NCBI GenBank assembly: GCA_023333565.1
Contig: JAJKFH010002781.1
Location: 328,501 to 392,500 of the forward strand
Reading direction: 5' to 3'
From: Puffinus mauretanicus
Taxonomy: Eukaryota; Chordata; Aves; Procellariiformes; Procellariidae
DNA length: 64,000 nt
In this document: piece by piece, positions 35,071-47,595 of the stretch
How the letters are laid out: the number at the start of each line of letters is the position of its first letter
Position numbering within the stretch: the stretch's first letter is position 1
Notes under the pieces: generated by a model
Told to the model about the DNA's origin: nothing
Databases searched by the model: none
Seen by the model: only the letters and a program-made list of their open reading frames with translations
Position numbers and translations under genes: made by a program

Positions 35071-38000
35071 ATAACTAACTAGATATATACCTGGTTTAAC
35101 TCACATGATTTTGAGTACCTGTTTTTTTTTCTTCTTAAACACAGAAAGGCACAGTGCTGCAGCCTATTGTCTTAGAAAATCCCCCTAATGACTAGCAGTA
35201 AAAAGTAGCTCTGTGTCTTTCATCAGAAAGCTGATGTTTTTGTTCAAACCACTGTCTATTGCTTTCCTCTTCCAGATTTCCACTGAAGAGCGGTGATAGT
35301 TTATGCTCAGTTCTTTAAATTCAGCAGACAAGCTTCTCACATCTGGTCAATTACCTGTGTCCTGCTTGCCCTTTCTGTCTAATCCCTCTCTTATATACAA
35401 GTCCTTTATGATGTGACAGTTGAACATTAAAAACAATGTGAGGTTAGATCAGAGGCAAGCTGAAAGTAACCCCTGTCTGAATGACAGATGCCTGTGTTGT
35501 ACTTATATTTTGCTTCTCCAGCACAAATGCCTATAAAATTAATCTTTCAAATATGACTTTACAGAAATTTAAGTTAGAACAAAATTTGTTAGGAGACCTT
35601 TTCAAAATTAAAAACATTGACAAAATGAGTTTTGCATAAAAAGTCTATTTATTTGCAATGCTTGTTTAAAGGTATAAGGTCCTGTAGAATTCCTGTTAGA
35701 AATGACCGAACACATCTTGGATTTGATGCTTGGGCAGTGGAATAAAAATAAAGCACCTTAAATGCCTCGTGCTGTTGTGCTGACAGATGACACCTTCTGT
35801 GAGTGTTCTGTCTATGAGTGACTATAGTGCTATAATTTTGGGACATTTCAACATGTCATTTAATCCTGTCTGGAGTCAAGAAGTTAATTTCTTTTTTGCC
35901 ATTAGACCTTGCTTTTGTCTTATACCTCAGCCTTTCAAACTCATATTAAATGTAACATAGAGTGTATTTTAACATTTTAATTATGTTTAATATGTGCTTG
36001 GACTGGGCGTAACAGAAGAAGTGACCAAGAAAAGGTGTCCATGGAATAAATATTCCCGACTCACTATCAGTTCTTCTAGGGGGCCTGGGATAGTCTAAGC
36101 CAGAGACCTTTTGCCCTTCCACTGGTCAAAAAGGAACCTTTTTAGAAGCAGTTTTGCCCCATATTTTGCCTCATATTTATATGTATTTAAATTGGCACTC
36201 AGGAGCTGTACTCCTGTGCCTAACTCACAGAATTCCAGAGATTTGTCTTATTTTTCACCTTGCGATTTAGTTAATCATAACTGATTTAAATAAGATTTTT
36301 CCAAAGTGTGGTCTGAGGATGACTAGTGGACTGCAAAGCTGTGGAAATTGTTTCCTGGGGTTATTAAAGTGTGTTTTCAATAACATTTAGAATTTGAAGC
36401 ATGAAGGGTGCATGACTGTCTACAAAAATGAAGAGAGCAAACAACGGCCCATTCCTCATTCCCAGATTGGAGAGCGATGCGTTCAGTCATTAGTGCAAAC
36501 AGTGTGAATGAAGACTGCAGGTACTGATTCCCAGTCCTAACTAATTTTCATTTCGGACATTCCAGTTTGCTTGGCTTAATCCTCATCCTTACAAAAGCAG
36601 CAGTTTTTCAGGCATAGTCAAGGCTAACCAATACTCAAGGCTAATCTTTCTAATATTTCACAATACTCAAGGCTAATCTAGCAATCTGAAAACGTTAAAA
36701 ATATGTTTTAATGTTTTTGCCACACTAATTATAAACCCGACGACAAATGAAAAAGGAGTATTTATATCTGTGTTCTCAAAGCTCTCAGAGAACACAGGAA
36801 ATCCATACATTCACTTCACAGCCCCCAACCCACTGCCATTTCCATGCCCTTAACATGATATTTATTCATTGCAAATTAAAGCATTATCATTTCTGCATTC
36901 AATCCCTCTGTAATAGTGGAAGCAGTAATCTAAACAGGCTGCTAGATTCCAATGACATATTCATTAGGTCTGAATTATGAGTTCAGCACATCCTGAAAAT
37001 ATGGACTGCGTAGTACATTTATACAGCTGTCATTTTGCTGCAGGCACAAACCACGAAAGGAATGACTGCAAAACCAACTGCTATAGTTCTACACATACCA
37101 GCTGTTTTGGTAACCATACCCTCCTTTCCTCCTCCAAATAGTGTTCCTCTGACAGGATTTGCCGACAGAGCAAGGGAGTAAGTTGATATTTGGAAATAAA
37201 TGTCAGAGAAGGAAGGGGGTTCAAAAGTGTTGGCTGAAATACACTCTAAAACTAACATACATCAGAGAATAAAACCCACTCGATGCAATATAATTTCTGT
37301 TTTAAAACAGTAAAAAAGCACATAAGTTCACATCGCACCATATGGTGTTGAGTTAAATCTGCTTCATAGTTTTGAGTCAAGAACATATGCACCCAATGAA
37401 GTGGCAGTTGTTATAGAAAATATGACTGTTTTGTTAGTAAATAACATTAGAAAGCTACAAACAGCCCCTTAAGTGATTTTTTTCTCCAGTAGATTAGTAT
37501 GCAGAACAGCTACTACCGTGAATGAGCTTTTAAGGCCAAGCGACTCCTGATTACTTTAAAGGCCGAAGGAGCTGGCTAGGTGTGTGTGAAAGTCTGCACA
37601 AGCCTGCTTGTCTGAGAAGAGGAGATCACATAAATACATTTGTTATACTGCAGGTGGCATTTTAATGTTTCAATTCCACCTTTCTGAATGAAGAGTGCTC
37701 AAGCTGTCAATCAGAGAGGAGCAAGAGAAACAGCCCCTTTTTTGCCAGACGCATTTTCTCATTTGATCCTATATGTCTTGTGTGTGTAAATCAAGACACG
37801 TGTCCTGCTAAATGAAAGCTAGGTCAGGCTACACAGCCATTTGCGTTCGCCTATTGCACTGGGGCAAACTGCAGTTGTTTCAGCTCGGTGCTCTGAACCC
37901 AGTGGAGAGGTGCCGGTGCTCCATACTGGGTGCTGGTGAACCAGAGTGCTCCAGCCTTCTGGCAAACTGGTGACATTGTAGACTGTGTCAATACTGGCTG

Positions 38001-38297
38001 ACAGCTCTATGGAGGGGTGGGGGAAGGACATAAAGCCATAGAGGAAAGGGCGTAGAAAGAGATTTCAGAGGATATAGAAAGGGTTTGGAGAAGTCTCTGC
38101 CTTCTCCTTAGTGCACTGGCTTTTAATATGACTCTGAGTTTGGGAGCAATAAGAGGATATTTTGGGTCCCTACCATGCCTCAGGTGAGCAATCGACCACA
38201 CTCAAATACTTAGACATCACTGACTTCAGTGCTAGTGCTGTCTAAAACAGGAACTGCAGTTTCTGAAGAGTAGTGTATCTGTATACTGTTAGGGTAT
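35071..38297. other. Noncoding, AT-rich
   Basis: No gene was recognised. It includes a short direct repeat (CAATACTCAAGGCTAATCT at 36,629-36,647 and 36,661-36,679). About 36,830-36,980 and 37,630-37,760 are AT-rich with spaced motif-like blocks, but nothing assignable. Confidence 0.5.
36629..36679. repeat. 32-bp spaced direct repeat
   Basis: A 19-base identical block recurs with a 32-bp period, and a third, shorter version (GTCAAGGCTAAC) precedes it at about 36,617. It looks like a local tandem duplication that has begun to decay. Confidence 0.7.
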
Positions 38298-39154
38298 GTC
38301 ATAAAAGCTTAGAGAGATAATGAAGAGGGGGAGCCCAAATAATATCCTGCCCGGCTACTGCCAGGCCCATCCCAGAAGCCATCAACCCATCTAAGGCCCA
38401 TCTGCACAAGCCCAAAGGAGTACAGGAGCACAATGGCAGGTAGGGGTGAACCCAAATCGAGGACTCTTGAACCACCACCCTATCTGGGCCTCTCCCAGCA
38501 CTGCCCCAGCAGAGCCTCAGCCCCAGTGTCCAGGTGTGAAACCCATCACCATGAGTCATCGGGAGCAGCTCTCTGGATCACCTTTTGGACTAAGAGTACT
38601 GCTGCTTAGGGGTGGGACGCATTACGGGATGCAGGGGAAAGGCAGTTTGGCATCTGACAGAACTTGGAGGAGAACCCAAAGGTGGGAAAAGGGAGATGTT
38701 CAGGTGATTTGGGGAGGAACAAGAGTGGGAAAATAGAGAAGTAAGCAGGTCAAAAGGGCTGGTTGTGTGCAAGTAGTGGGCTGGTCAGTGTGCACGTCTC
38801 GCCATGCCCTGTGCCTGATCAGCATAGTCTGTCCTGTCTTCTTATTAAATTCCTTTTTAGCTCTTTCCTGGGTCAATGACTCTTTATTCTGTGTGTACAT
38901 GTGTGCATGGAGTTGTGAGTGCAGTAACTGGAGTCAGACCATGGGTTGGAGCGCCTGTGTGTCTATGGTGCCAGTGACTGCAGTGAGTGTGGGTGTGTGT
39001 TCACTAGCAAAGACCAAGCTGGTGAGCAGGTGAAGTGGCCTGGGAGCAAGGGGGTGAGTGGGTCTCTAAGGGCCAGCTCTGAGTGCAAGAGTGCTTGTGT
39101 ATCTCTAAGGGCTGGGGCTTAGGTTATTGGGAGCTGGGAAGTGCCAGCCATCTC

Positions 39155-39172
39155 TGTGTGTGTGTGTGTGTG
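39155..39172. repeat. (TG)9 microsatellite
   Basis: Nine perfect TG units lie within the GT-rich block, next to a purine-pyrimidine alternating GTGCACGCGTGTGCATGCGTG stretch (about 39,187-39,207) that could adopt Z-DNA. Confidence 0.9.
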
Positions 39173-39344
39173 GGAGGGACGGGGGGTGCACGCGTGTGCA
39201 TGCGTGATGGTCTGTACTAGTAACTGGAGTGGGGTTGCAGCCTTGGGGTTTCAGATGTCCAGGTGCCAGTAACTGGGGAAGCTCTGATCAAGGGGCAGCT
39301 GCTTGGCAAACTGTCTAAGACGAGCTGCTGGAGGGATACACACT

Positions 39345-39352
<8 letters not shown>

Positions 39353-39386
<34 letters not shown>
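39353..39386. repeat. (CA)17 microsatellite
   Basis: Seventeen perfect CA units precede a TTTTCTCCC segment. This is long enough to be length-polymorphic. Confidence 0.95.
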
Positions 39387-39387
<1 letters not shown>

Positions 39388-39507
39388 TTTCTCCCTAGTG
39401 GGCTTCTATCCTGCTTAGCCAGAGAGGGGAGCAGGATGAGGCCTTCAGTGCTGTCTGTGTTCATACAGGTGCTCTGAGTGTCTGTCTGTGATCCATGTGG
39501 CTGGCCA

Positions 39508-39562
39508 TATGTATATATGTATATATGTAAATATGTATAGACTTGCGTATGTATGTATATAT
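39508..39562. repeat. Imperfect ATGTAT array
   Basis: Runs of ATGTATAT and related units (ATGTATATATGTATATATGT type), interrupted by a short unique piece. The array continues the simple-sequence character of the block's right end. Confidence 0.8.
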
Positions 39563-39693
39563 GTGGTGTATGTGTGTACTCTGTGTGCATGTCCCTGCTG
39601 GGAATACATCTTCAACCTCACTACCAACTGGACCATGGGATATGGAGTGGCAGCAGCCTCGCGTCTGTCAGGGTGCTGGATCCAACATGATAT

Positions 39694-42600
39694 TTTCCTC
39701 TATCACGTTCATTATGTATTATGTTTATTCAACCTTCTATTTTCTTTCCTCACTCACCATTCGTGTTAAGAGCCCAATGCCAAGAACAGCTTTCAAGTGC
39801 AGCAAATGTCTGATGACCACATGTTTTGGTAGTGCTAGACCTGTAGTTCAGGAATGTATATCCCTTTCTGAACCCGTGCCATTAGAAGCAACTATTGCAA
39901 GCCCATCCTGCTGTGTGCTGAAGGGATCTTCTGAGCACATGGATGCTGGGACAGACCCATGTGGATACCAAGAAAATTAAACTTTTTCTTATCTCACAAG
40001 CCACTGACCAGGAACAGAGAGCATGGAAACAGGCTTGTGACAGCTGTGAGTCGCCACAACTCGTGCTCAGCTCTCCGTGGGGAGGAACGATTGCCTGTTC
40101 TCAATTAATCCTGACAGCAGAAAGATTGGACATGTGACAGCTGCCTTGACAAATATCTTGATCATAGTGCTTAATCTTTCTTTGGCGGTCTTCACAACCA
40201 ATGAAATATGACTCCTATCTTCAGGCTTGACAAGATCTTGGAAAGCTCAAACTAATTGGTAATCTTGAAGTCTAAAACCTTTGGAAAAATGTTTACATGG
40301 TGTAATGGTGTAATTTAATTACAAAATTCTTTAACACCTCTAGGACATTGTAAGTGCTACTCAGATCTCTGCTGAGGGCAGTTGCTTTATTGCTGCCTTT
40401 GCTGACCTTCCTTTCTCTCATTTTTGCAGTCCTTACTCAGGTCTTTAGTTTTATAATTCCCCTTGTACTGCAGTACAAGTATACTTGTACTGCAGTATGA
40501 CTGTGCTTGAATCTACAAGACAGTATTTGGTGAGTGGCTGATCTCTAACTAACTGGAGTGTTCTAGTCAGCATTTTCGCTTTTATATGAATAACGCCTGA
40601 ATTTGCTTTCAAGGTTCTGTGAAATGGCGACTGTAATATTTAAAAAACACGTCTTTGACGTCTTTCACATCCTTGCCCTCTTTTGCCCAAAAGAGGGCAG
40701 TCTGTGTCTGACTTTCTTCCAATCCTTTTTGCTCTTTTTTCTTTTCTTACATTCAGTCATTAATTGCACAAAAGATGGTGCCACCTTTTATTTACAATTC
40801 AAAATACATGGATCTCCTCGGTTCATCTCTAATGAGAATCATTCACAAAGTAGGGAAAAAGAAAACCATTCTCTGCAATGCAGTAAATAATGAAGCACTT
40901 TTCCTTTTCAATTTTTCCCCGCAAGTAAAAGACAGGAGAAGGCTCATGGTTTGACCTATAGTGTTAACCTGCGAACAGTTTCATGGGAGAAGTAGCATTT
41001 GGCCTTTCCCATGGTGGAAGGATAAAATCATCCAGTCTTACGCTTTTGTGTGGCACCATATTGGGCTTCTCTCTCTTGATCTTAATGCTCCTTGGGGCAA
41101 ATGTAGTCATTAGGTAACTTGTCCTGTGACTGTGCAGCAGCATCAGCACATCAGGAGATACCTGTCTGAATAGCCAAGAATTCATCTATGCAATATGCTG
41201 TGGAAAGCAGCTGTTGCTTAACTCTGCATTTTGTTCTGTCGTCTTTACTGTTGTGGCCCATGCACTTGGTGTCCACATATTTTGTCTATGGCAGGAAAGA
41301 AAGAATGCCGTCAGATAACAGGCACCCCCCATCCCAGGGCCCTCACTTCGGTGGTTCAGTTTGTCTTTGGTCTGCAGTAGTGCAGGAAGAACCAAGTCCA
41401 TTCTCCTACCTTTTACAGAGAAGCAGTATGTGAAAGCAGAATTGTGAATGACTGAGAACAGCAGCCAGTGCAGGAAGATGAGACAGCTTCTATTCAACCA
41501 TCAGTGACAATTTAAAGTACAGAAGTCTGCTTGTGGATTTTATTTTTTGTTAATATTGGCTCTTAGGGTAGTCCCCTTTTTCTGAATGTGGACTGAAGTA
41601 ACTGAAGAGATACGGGAAAGGGGTTTGTGGAGACTCACTTGGGATGGTCTATACACTTGACAATCTGTGAATAAACTCTCTCACACCAACACGATTGTTA
41701 TACATCACAGCCTCATGTACTTTCTATACACAGACATGTGCATATACCTGCATATATATACATATATAAACCACTATGCATATGTCTTTATATTATAAAA
41801 ACATCTCCTAGTGAGGTGCTGTGGTGACTTAGCTATGTGTAAAAACTCCTAACAGGCATGTATTAAAAAGAGGCCTATTGATTAATATTAAAAACCTAGC
41901 CCTGTTCTTTCTCATTGATTAATATAGCTATTCATTAACACAGAGTAAATTAACTCCACCAAATCAATCACACAACAGGAAGTTGCCCAAGACAGTCTCT
42001 GCTTTAAAGAACTTTTCCTCTACTGTTACATACCTTGGGGTCTCTATGGCTATGCACTAAGTTGGGAGTTTTGAGTGAGTGGAAGGGATGAGAGTATACT
42101 TACATATATATATATAATCAGCTTACTCTTTTCATAGTCCATAAAATATCTGTGCCTGGCTCTCTCTCATTTTAATTATCTCACCCTCAGATCTCGTTGT
42201 TTTACCTCTTTTGACTTTTTCCACTCTGCGGATCTCCTCATGACTCACGGTAGTTCTTGGATGAGGCCACAAACTGCTGCTCTTTTCAAATATTATCTAT
42301 TTCTTCACAATTTTCTAAAGCTGAATTAGAAATTGCTGTCCCACTGCTGAGTTTCTGAACCTCTGGGGATTTATGACCAGAATGTTTTTATGAAATAATG
42401 GAGGGTCAAAAATGATACACTTGACAGCTAAAAGGCAGTACTTAGAAATGGAAAAGTGAATGGATGGAGGCATCAGTTTCAGGGAGCACTGAAAGGCCAG
42501 AGGAGCAATAAGACAGTTATTACCCAGTAACAGAAATCAATCACCTGCCTGTGCCTACTATCTTGGGCCTGAACTGTAAGTATGTACTCCTCTGCAATCA

Positions 42601-43314
42601 CCTACAAAACCAGCACGAGCCTAAAATTAATCCAACTCTCTTATTGTCTGTCTCTTGACAGCCCAGCTAATAGAAATGCTGGCCGTGGGAATTCTTGAGA
42701 ATCTGTCTCAGAATGATTTTAAGGATGATTTTAAAAAAATATGTTAGCTAATTTCTGCACTGAATTTTACCTTATCTAATGATAGGTGCACATTAATCAG
42801 GTGCAAATATAATACTTTCACCCTTCTGTGATTACAGCTGGGGGCTAAATTATGTCATAGTCTGGGCTCTGCGGTACTACATAGTTTAGGGAAAAACTAA
42901 TTCAGTGAGTATAAAGCCCATACAGGTGGTAAGAAGCTCCATTTGCTTTCTTTTCAGAACATGAATTAAATTAGAGTATTAAAGCAGGATCTATCAAAAA
43001 GAGGTGTTATCCCACTTAAAAACTTGTGAGTTCTTGCCATGTAGCACTGTGGAAGTGACTCAGCTACTTGAACTGAGACCTAGTTACTTAATTATTTCTT
43101 AGGATTTCTGTCTTTCACTTTCTTTCATCAGAGAAAATAAAGGATATCTATGGTTTAGTTTGCAGCTGTGGGTCAAGAACTGTCCATTGGTTTGGTTTCA
43201 CTTAAGAAAATCAACCATGTAAAATATTCAGTCGTTTTTTTTCAGTTGATTTTTTTTCCAGATGATCCTTCATTGTCTTTTTTATCAGGGTTTTACCTAT
43301 ATGTATGCCTAAAC
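39694..43314. other. Noncoding, AT-rich
   Basis: No gene was recognised. Notable are the duplicated palindrome at 40,462-40,497 (own entry), an AT microsatellite near 42,104-42,117 and AT-rich CATATATA stretches near 41,742-41,768. Frames of 93-145 codons at 39,543-39,980 and 40,603-40,890 have no recognisable product. Confidence 0.5.
40462..40497. repeat. Duplicated palindrome
   Basis: CTTGTACTGCAGTACAAG (40,462-40,479) is a perfect 18-bp palindrome. Its left two-thirds (CTTGTACTGCAGTA) is repeated directly at 40,484-40,497. The junction ACAAGTATACTTGT (40,475-40,488) is itself a perfect 14-bp palindrome, so the segment can form more than one hairpin. Confidence 0.9.
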
Positions 43315-43394
43315 CTATATCTATATCTATATCTATATCTATATCTATATCTATATCTATATCTATATCTATATCTATATCTATATCTATATCT
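43315..43394. repeat. (CTATAT)13 hexanucleotide microsatellite
   Basis: About thirteen essentially perfect CTATAT units produce a Leu-Tyr repeat in one frame, which is not a real protein. Degenerate units (ATCTAATCATCTATATATCT) continue to about 43,440. Confidence 0.95.
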
Positions 43395-46300
43395 AATCAT
43401 CTATATATCTCATCATCTATAGCTATATCACTATATAGATCTGTGTCCATATTCATATATTTTTTCTTTGATTCAGTTTGAATACTTGCAGATCCAACAT
43501 TTAGAAAGTCAGCTAAAGGAAAACCAAAAGGACAGCTATTTTTGTGCACAAAAAATGGAAAGTTCTTAGCACTTACTGCTTCAAAAAAGTTAGACCAAAA
43601 GTTTAATTCCACATATTTTGTCTGCTGACTTTGATTCTTTTGAGCATCAGTGATGTCTTATTAGCTACTTTTGCTTGATTCTCAGGGTCAGGTTCTACAC
43701 ACCTCTATGTCCCTTCGAGCCTACTTGATTTGCATTTCATTGTATGTATTTTAAATCAGCTCTGAATGGGTCTCTGCCTGTTTTTCCTTTTGACAGTCCG
43801 GTAGTCAAATCTCTCCTATGACAAGTATTGGTGAAGCAAACCCAGTTCTTGAAAAGGTGAGTTTGTGTCTTCGTGAAAAAACTTTTGACTTCAGAAATGG
43901 TATTTGTAAGTAAAAAACTCACACATATTTATATATAAAGGTATATATACTTTTTGAAGAGTATTCAGGAGCTGCAAAAAAGATTTTCAAAACTGCAGAC
44001 TTGTATCTCTGGCTGCTCAGCTACCTTTAAAACTGAATTCCAGATACTTCAGTTGAAGCAACCTTACATGTGTCTCAATTGAAGCACTTGAGGCTTTGCG
44101 ATCTCTTCAGAGAGCTTGTGTCCATGCCAAAAGGATGTTAGTTCCTCAGCCCAATGTGATTTCAGCTAAATGGGATAATATGCAAATTCATCACACAGCG
44201 TTACCACTCACCATATGTGCAGACAGTCTGCCTTTCTCTTCAGTCATGGGCTTCTCCAGATTCCCTCACAGGGTGGTAACACTGTGAAGGGATTTCATTT
44301 TTAAATCTAAACTTTCTATCCCAAACATACCCATTATCATTTGTCTGAATAGTCCTGGAACCAAGTACCTTACATTAGGAAAAGTTTAGAAAATAATTGA
44401 ATGGAGGTAATTTATGTGCATATATATAAATATATATATGCATACATATATACACATGCACAGTCTTTCGTATGTGTGTATATATACACACACACAAATA
44501 CATATATATGTATATGTGTATATACATATACCTCTCCCTAAAAAGGAAAAGAATTCCAGAAACCGTGCAAGTTTGTTAGTGGATTTTTTTTTCCAGCAAG
44601 GACATTTTCTATGAGGAGTAAGCGTTGATTAGATAAGAAAGTAAATGTTTAAAATGGAAGACAAGAAACACACAAAATCTGCTTTATTGTCTATCTTGTG
44701 CAGCACAGGACTTTGAAATTCTTTGTAATGAACAAAGCCTATATGAAGTATGGAGAAAATGAATCAGTGATCAAACGTTGTTTCTTCCATTTAAAAAGTT
44801 TTGAGGAACGGTGAATTTGTTACATTCAAGCTTAGGATACTTAAAACTTGAATGGAAACATTTTCTTAACATTGTCAAGTGAGGATAAGGAAAGATATGT
44901 CAGTGAAAGTGACATCAACTCAAGTAAACACTGTCATTTACTTCTAAAAACACATTGTCTTATATCCATTTATAAATATATGTATGGTCCATCATGATGA
45001 TGTAGAAAAAGAGACAGAACCAATCAGATAAATGAATCAACTTGAGGCAGCTGTGTGTGACATTCAAGAGGCCTGGAGTTACAGTATTTAAAAAAAAAAG
45101 ATCAATTCAAACCTGCTCTAGAGAAGTTTTCAGAAGTTACAGAAGGGATTGTATCAGGCCTTTTGTGATAAAGAATATTACACTCGTTCACCTTGGAGAA
45201 TAATTCAAACCTTAGGAACAAGGCCTCAATAGGGCACATTTTGCTTAAAATTAATCATATGCATAAATGGTTTTCTGAAATAGAACCCTGTAGGAAACTT
45301 AGCTGCTGTAGAATTACTACCTGTTAGTAATATTAACCCTGTGGGATATATTATTGGGAAAAGTGGTTTTAATAAATAATATGTTTTTGTTCAGGGGACA
45401 CTCACTGAAGATAAAGGTTCTGAAGCAGGGTATTGAGCAAGTGAAAACCTTGGAAATTGGGATACTGGTAAAATAATGAAAAAAAATGTTCAAGAACATT
45501 TGATCCAGCTGTCTCTCCCCAGCTCTTAACACTGCTTATGGTTTAATACCATCTTAATACCACTGCCATTAGAAAAAGTTACCCTACTGTAGATATGCCA
45601 TTGCATGCAGTGTTCAAACATAGTCCTCTCAGAAGTTTTCAGTTAAAATATAATAAACAAAAATGGATGTGCCTCTATTTTGTTCAAGCTAGTTATATAT
45701 TGTTACTTAATGTGTAAGAAACAAGAAATCAGGAATACTGTATATTACTTTAACTGTGGGTGATCAAAACATTATTTAGTGCTTCTATAATTATGATATA
45801 TTAGGAAAATTCATGTTCAGACTTGCAACATCCACCTGAATGGTGAGACTAGTTAGAGTACACTGAGCTATAATAGAAATCATAAAAGAGAACAGTTTAA
45901 AACATGCTAGCAGACTTTTCATTGATAATGTATTCAACTAAGTTTGTTGTTAAAAAGCCACAGGTGTAAAGAACATGAAAATGTAATTGCAGTGACAGTT
46001 CAATGCAATTGTTACATATTACATATTAGGGCATGTTTTTACTGTTTACTTTTAAGACATTTATGCACCTGAGCAACCACATCTAAAAGATTATAAAAGA
46101 GGAAAAGTTAAAAAAGGAACCATAAAGCCAAATGACAAAGAGAACAAGAGTTATGAGCACAATTGTTGAGAATTGTAGTAAGTGTACAAATGGACAAGGA
46201 ACTGCTTAATGTTCTCCCATATACATTTTACACCATAGGAAGAAATCAAAATGCACTTACCCACAGGCTGCTGAACACTGCTGAGCTTTGACTAGTCTCC

Positions 46301-47519
46301 TGGAACATTAATCACTTGTAACTCTCAATTGTTAATGTGAATAGAAATTAAATAAACAGTCTCTTTCTCAGAACTAAATTTCTTTACTTTTCTCAGAAAT
46401 TATTCTGCAGACTGCAGTTGTTTGTCTAATTCTTAAGAAACCTTCACTCAGCCTTAATGACATCTCCATCTCCAGTCCCTTCTCCAACTTGAGCCAAATG
46501 AATTAGAAATTACAAAAAATAACTGGATTATAAAGCTAACAAGCTAATAAAATACAATTACAAGGGAAAAAATAACACGCTGTACCCTCAAAAAGGGGAG
46601 AAACAGAGACTTCAGAAAGCCTATTAGGGACTAGACTGTGGTTATTGATTTTACATGGAAAGCAATCAAATTCAGTGGTGAATCCCCTTCAGAGATAATT
46701 CTGTTTGAAGAGCGGACAAGGGTAATTGTTACAACACACTTCTCTTGTCTAGCGTTGGCATGTAGCAAAACCGCATGAGCTGCTTAACTAATGAAGGCTG
46801 GCTTGGAGCTAAGTCCAAGGAATTCAAAGACTTCAGCTTTGGTGTGAGTCACAAGCTGCACATTTAGGTTCAGAGAAAAAGCACAGGCAATAATACGATC
46901 ACTTGCACACTTGCTGAAAGATTTCAGCCTGCTAGACTCTTTAAAACACACACAAGTTCCCAGAGAAATCTGACCTGTCTACGGGCACAGAAAGCTTCTC
47001 TTCTTGAAAACTTGTGGCTGGTGATCATGGATCACCAATGCACACTAAGAAGTGCCCTGAGAGCGTACCTGACATATGGACATCTTTTGCAACTGAAGCT
47101 CAGCAGGCAGAAATGGTGTAAGTGGACATTTCTGCCTTCTGTGGACAGGTGAACTGGAATACAGTACTGCCAAAATACATGCAAATACCCCAAAGACCCA
47201 GCTGAAGAGCAGTCAGAGTAAAAGCCACTTCTACATCAAGCAGCGGGAAATGAGCTTTCTTTGCATAAGCTAAAAATGAGAGAAGAAAAAAATAAAGGAG
47301 GCTGTCTATTGCCTCAGGGAGGAAGCATACCTGGTCTGGTCCCACAGAACAGGCTGTCCCTGCCTATTTCCCACATTAAAAGTCTAAACACTCCAAGCAG
47401 CAAGACTGAAAATCCCTGTTCTGTCACTTGATAAAAGTGAGAATCACTCTTGCTTACCTCTGGCCAGGACTTACTTACAGCCATGACTTACCTCCTTGGT
47501 AATGGCATGTCTTCTGCAG
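43395..47519. other. Noncoding, AT-rich
   Basis: No gene was recognised. A TA/CA/TG-rich simple-sequence stretch occupies about 44,413-44,531. The segment from about 46,480 to 46,580 is very AT-rich with several AATTA motifs. Confidence 0.5.
44413..44531. repeat. TA/CA-rich simple sequence
   Basis: Alternating purine-pyrimidine sequence (TATATAAATATATATATGC, GTGTGTATATATACACACAC, ATATATATGTATATGTGT) with internal self-complementarity. It is typical cryptic simple sequence. Confidence 0.85.
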
Positions 47520-47595
47520 AGGTATTAGCGTGTTACTTCTCCTCCCACCTCTGTAGCTGACAGAGACTAAAACCCATGACCTTTACTTCCCACAT
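47520..47595 (-). mobile_element. Possible tRNA-like ancient repeat fragment
   Basis: On the minus strand the segment reads TGGTGATTAGAATACTTATG, then GGGAAGTAAAGGTCATGGG and GTTTTAGTCTC. This resembles a tRNA-derived box A (TGGTTAGAGCACT) and box B (GGTTCAAGTCC) with normal spacing, as in a known amniote repeat. Divergence is high and only one arm is seen, so this is tentative. Confidence 0.3.

Larger units (their letters stand above)
38298..39687 (+). mobile_element. Probable degenerate LTR-type dispersed repeat
   Basis: This block is GC- and GT-rich relative to its flanks. It contains a CTTATTAAATTCC segment at about 38,840 that could be a polyadenylation region. It has repeated phrases (GTAACTGGAGT at about 38,926 and 39,220; CCAGTAACTGGGG at about 39,267), a CA array at 39,353-39,386, and a right-hand part (TTTTCTCCCTAGTGGGCTTC, GGAATACATCTTCAACCTCA) that I recall from dispersed avian repeats. 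A TG start near 38,298 and a CA end at 39,687 would suit an LTR, but I could not confirm a flanking duplication. The exact family and both boundaries are uncertain; it could instead be a GT-rich minisatellite region. Confidence 0.4.

Noticed and set aside
43168..43422. 84-codon frame with a Leu-Tyr repeat
   Set aside because: The repeat is the translated CTATAT microsatellite, not a protein.
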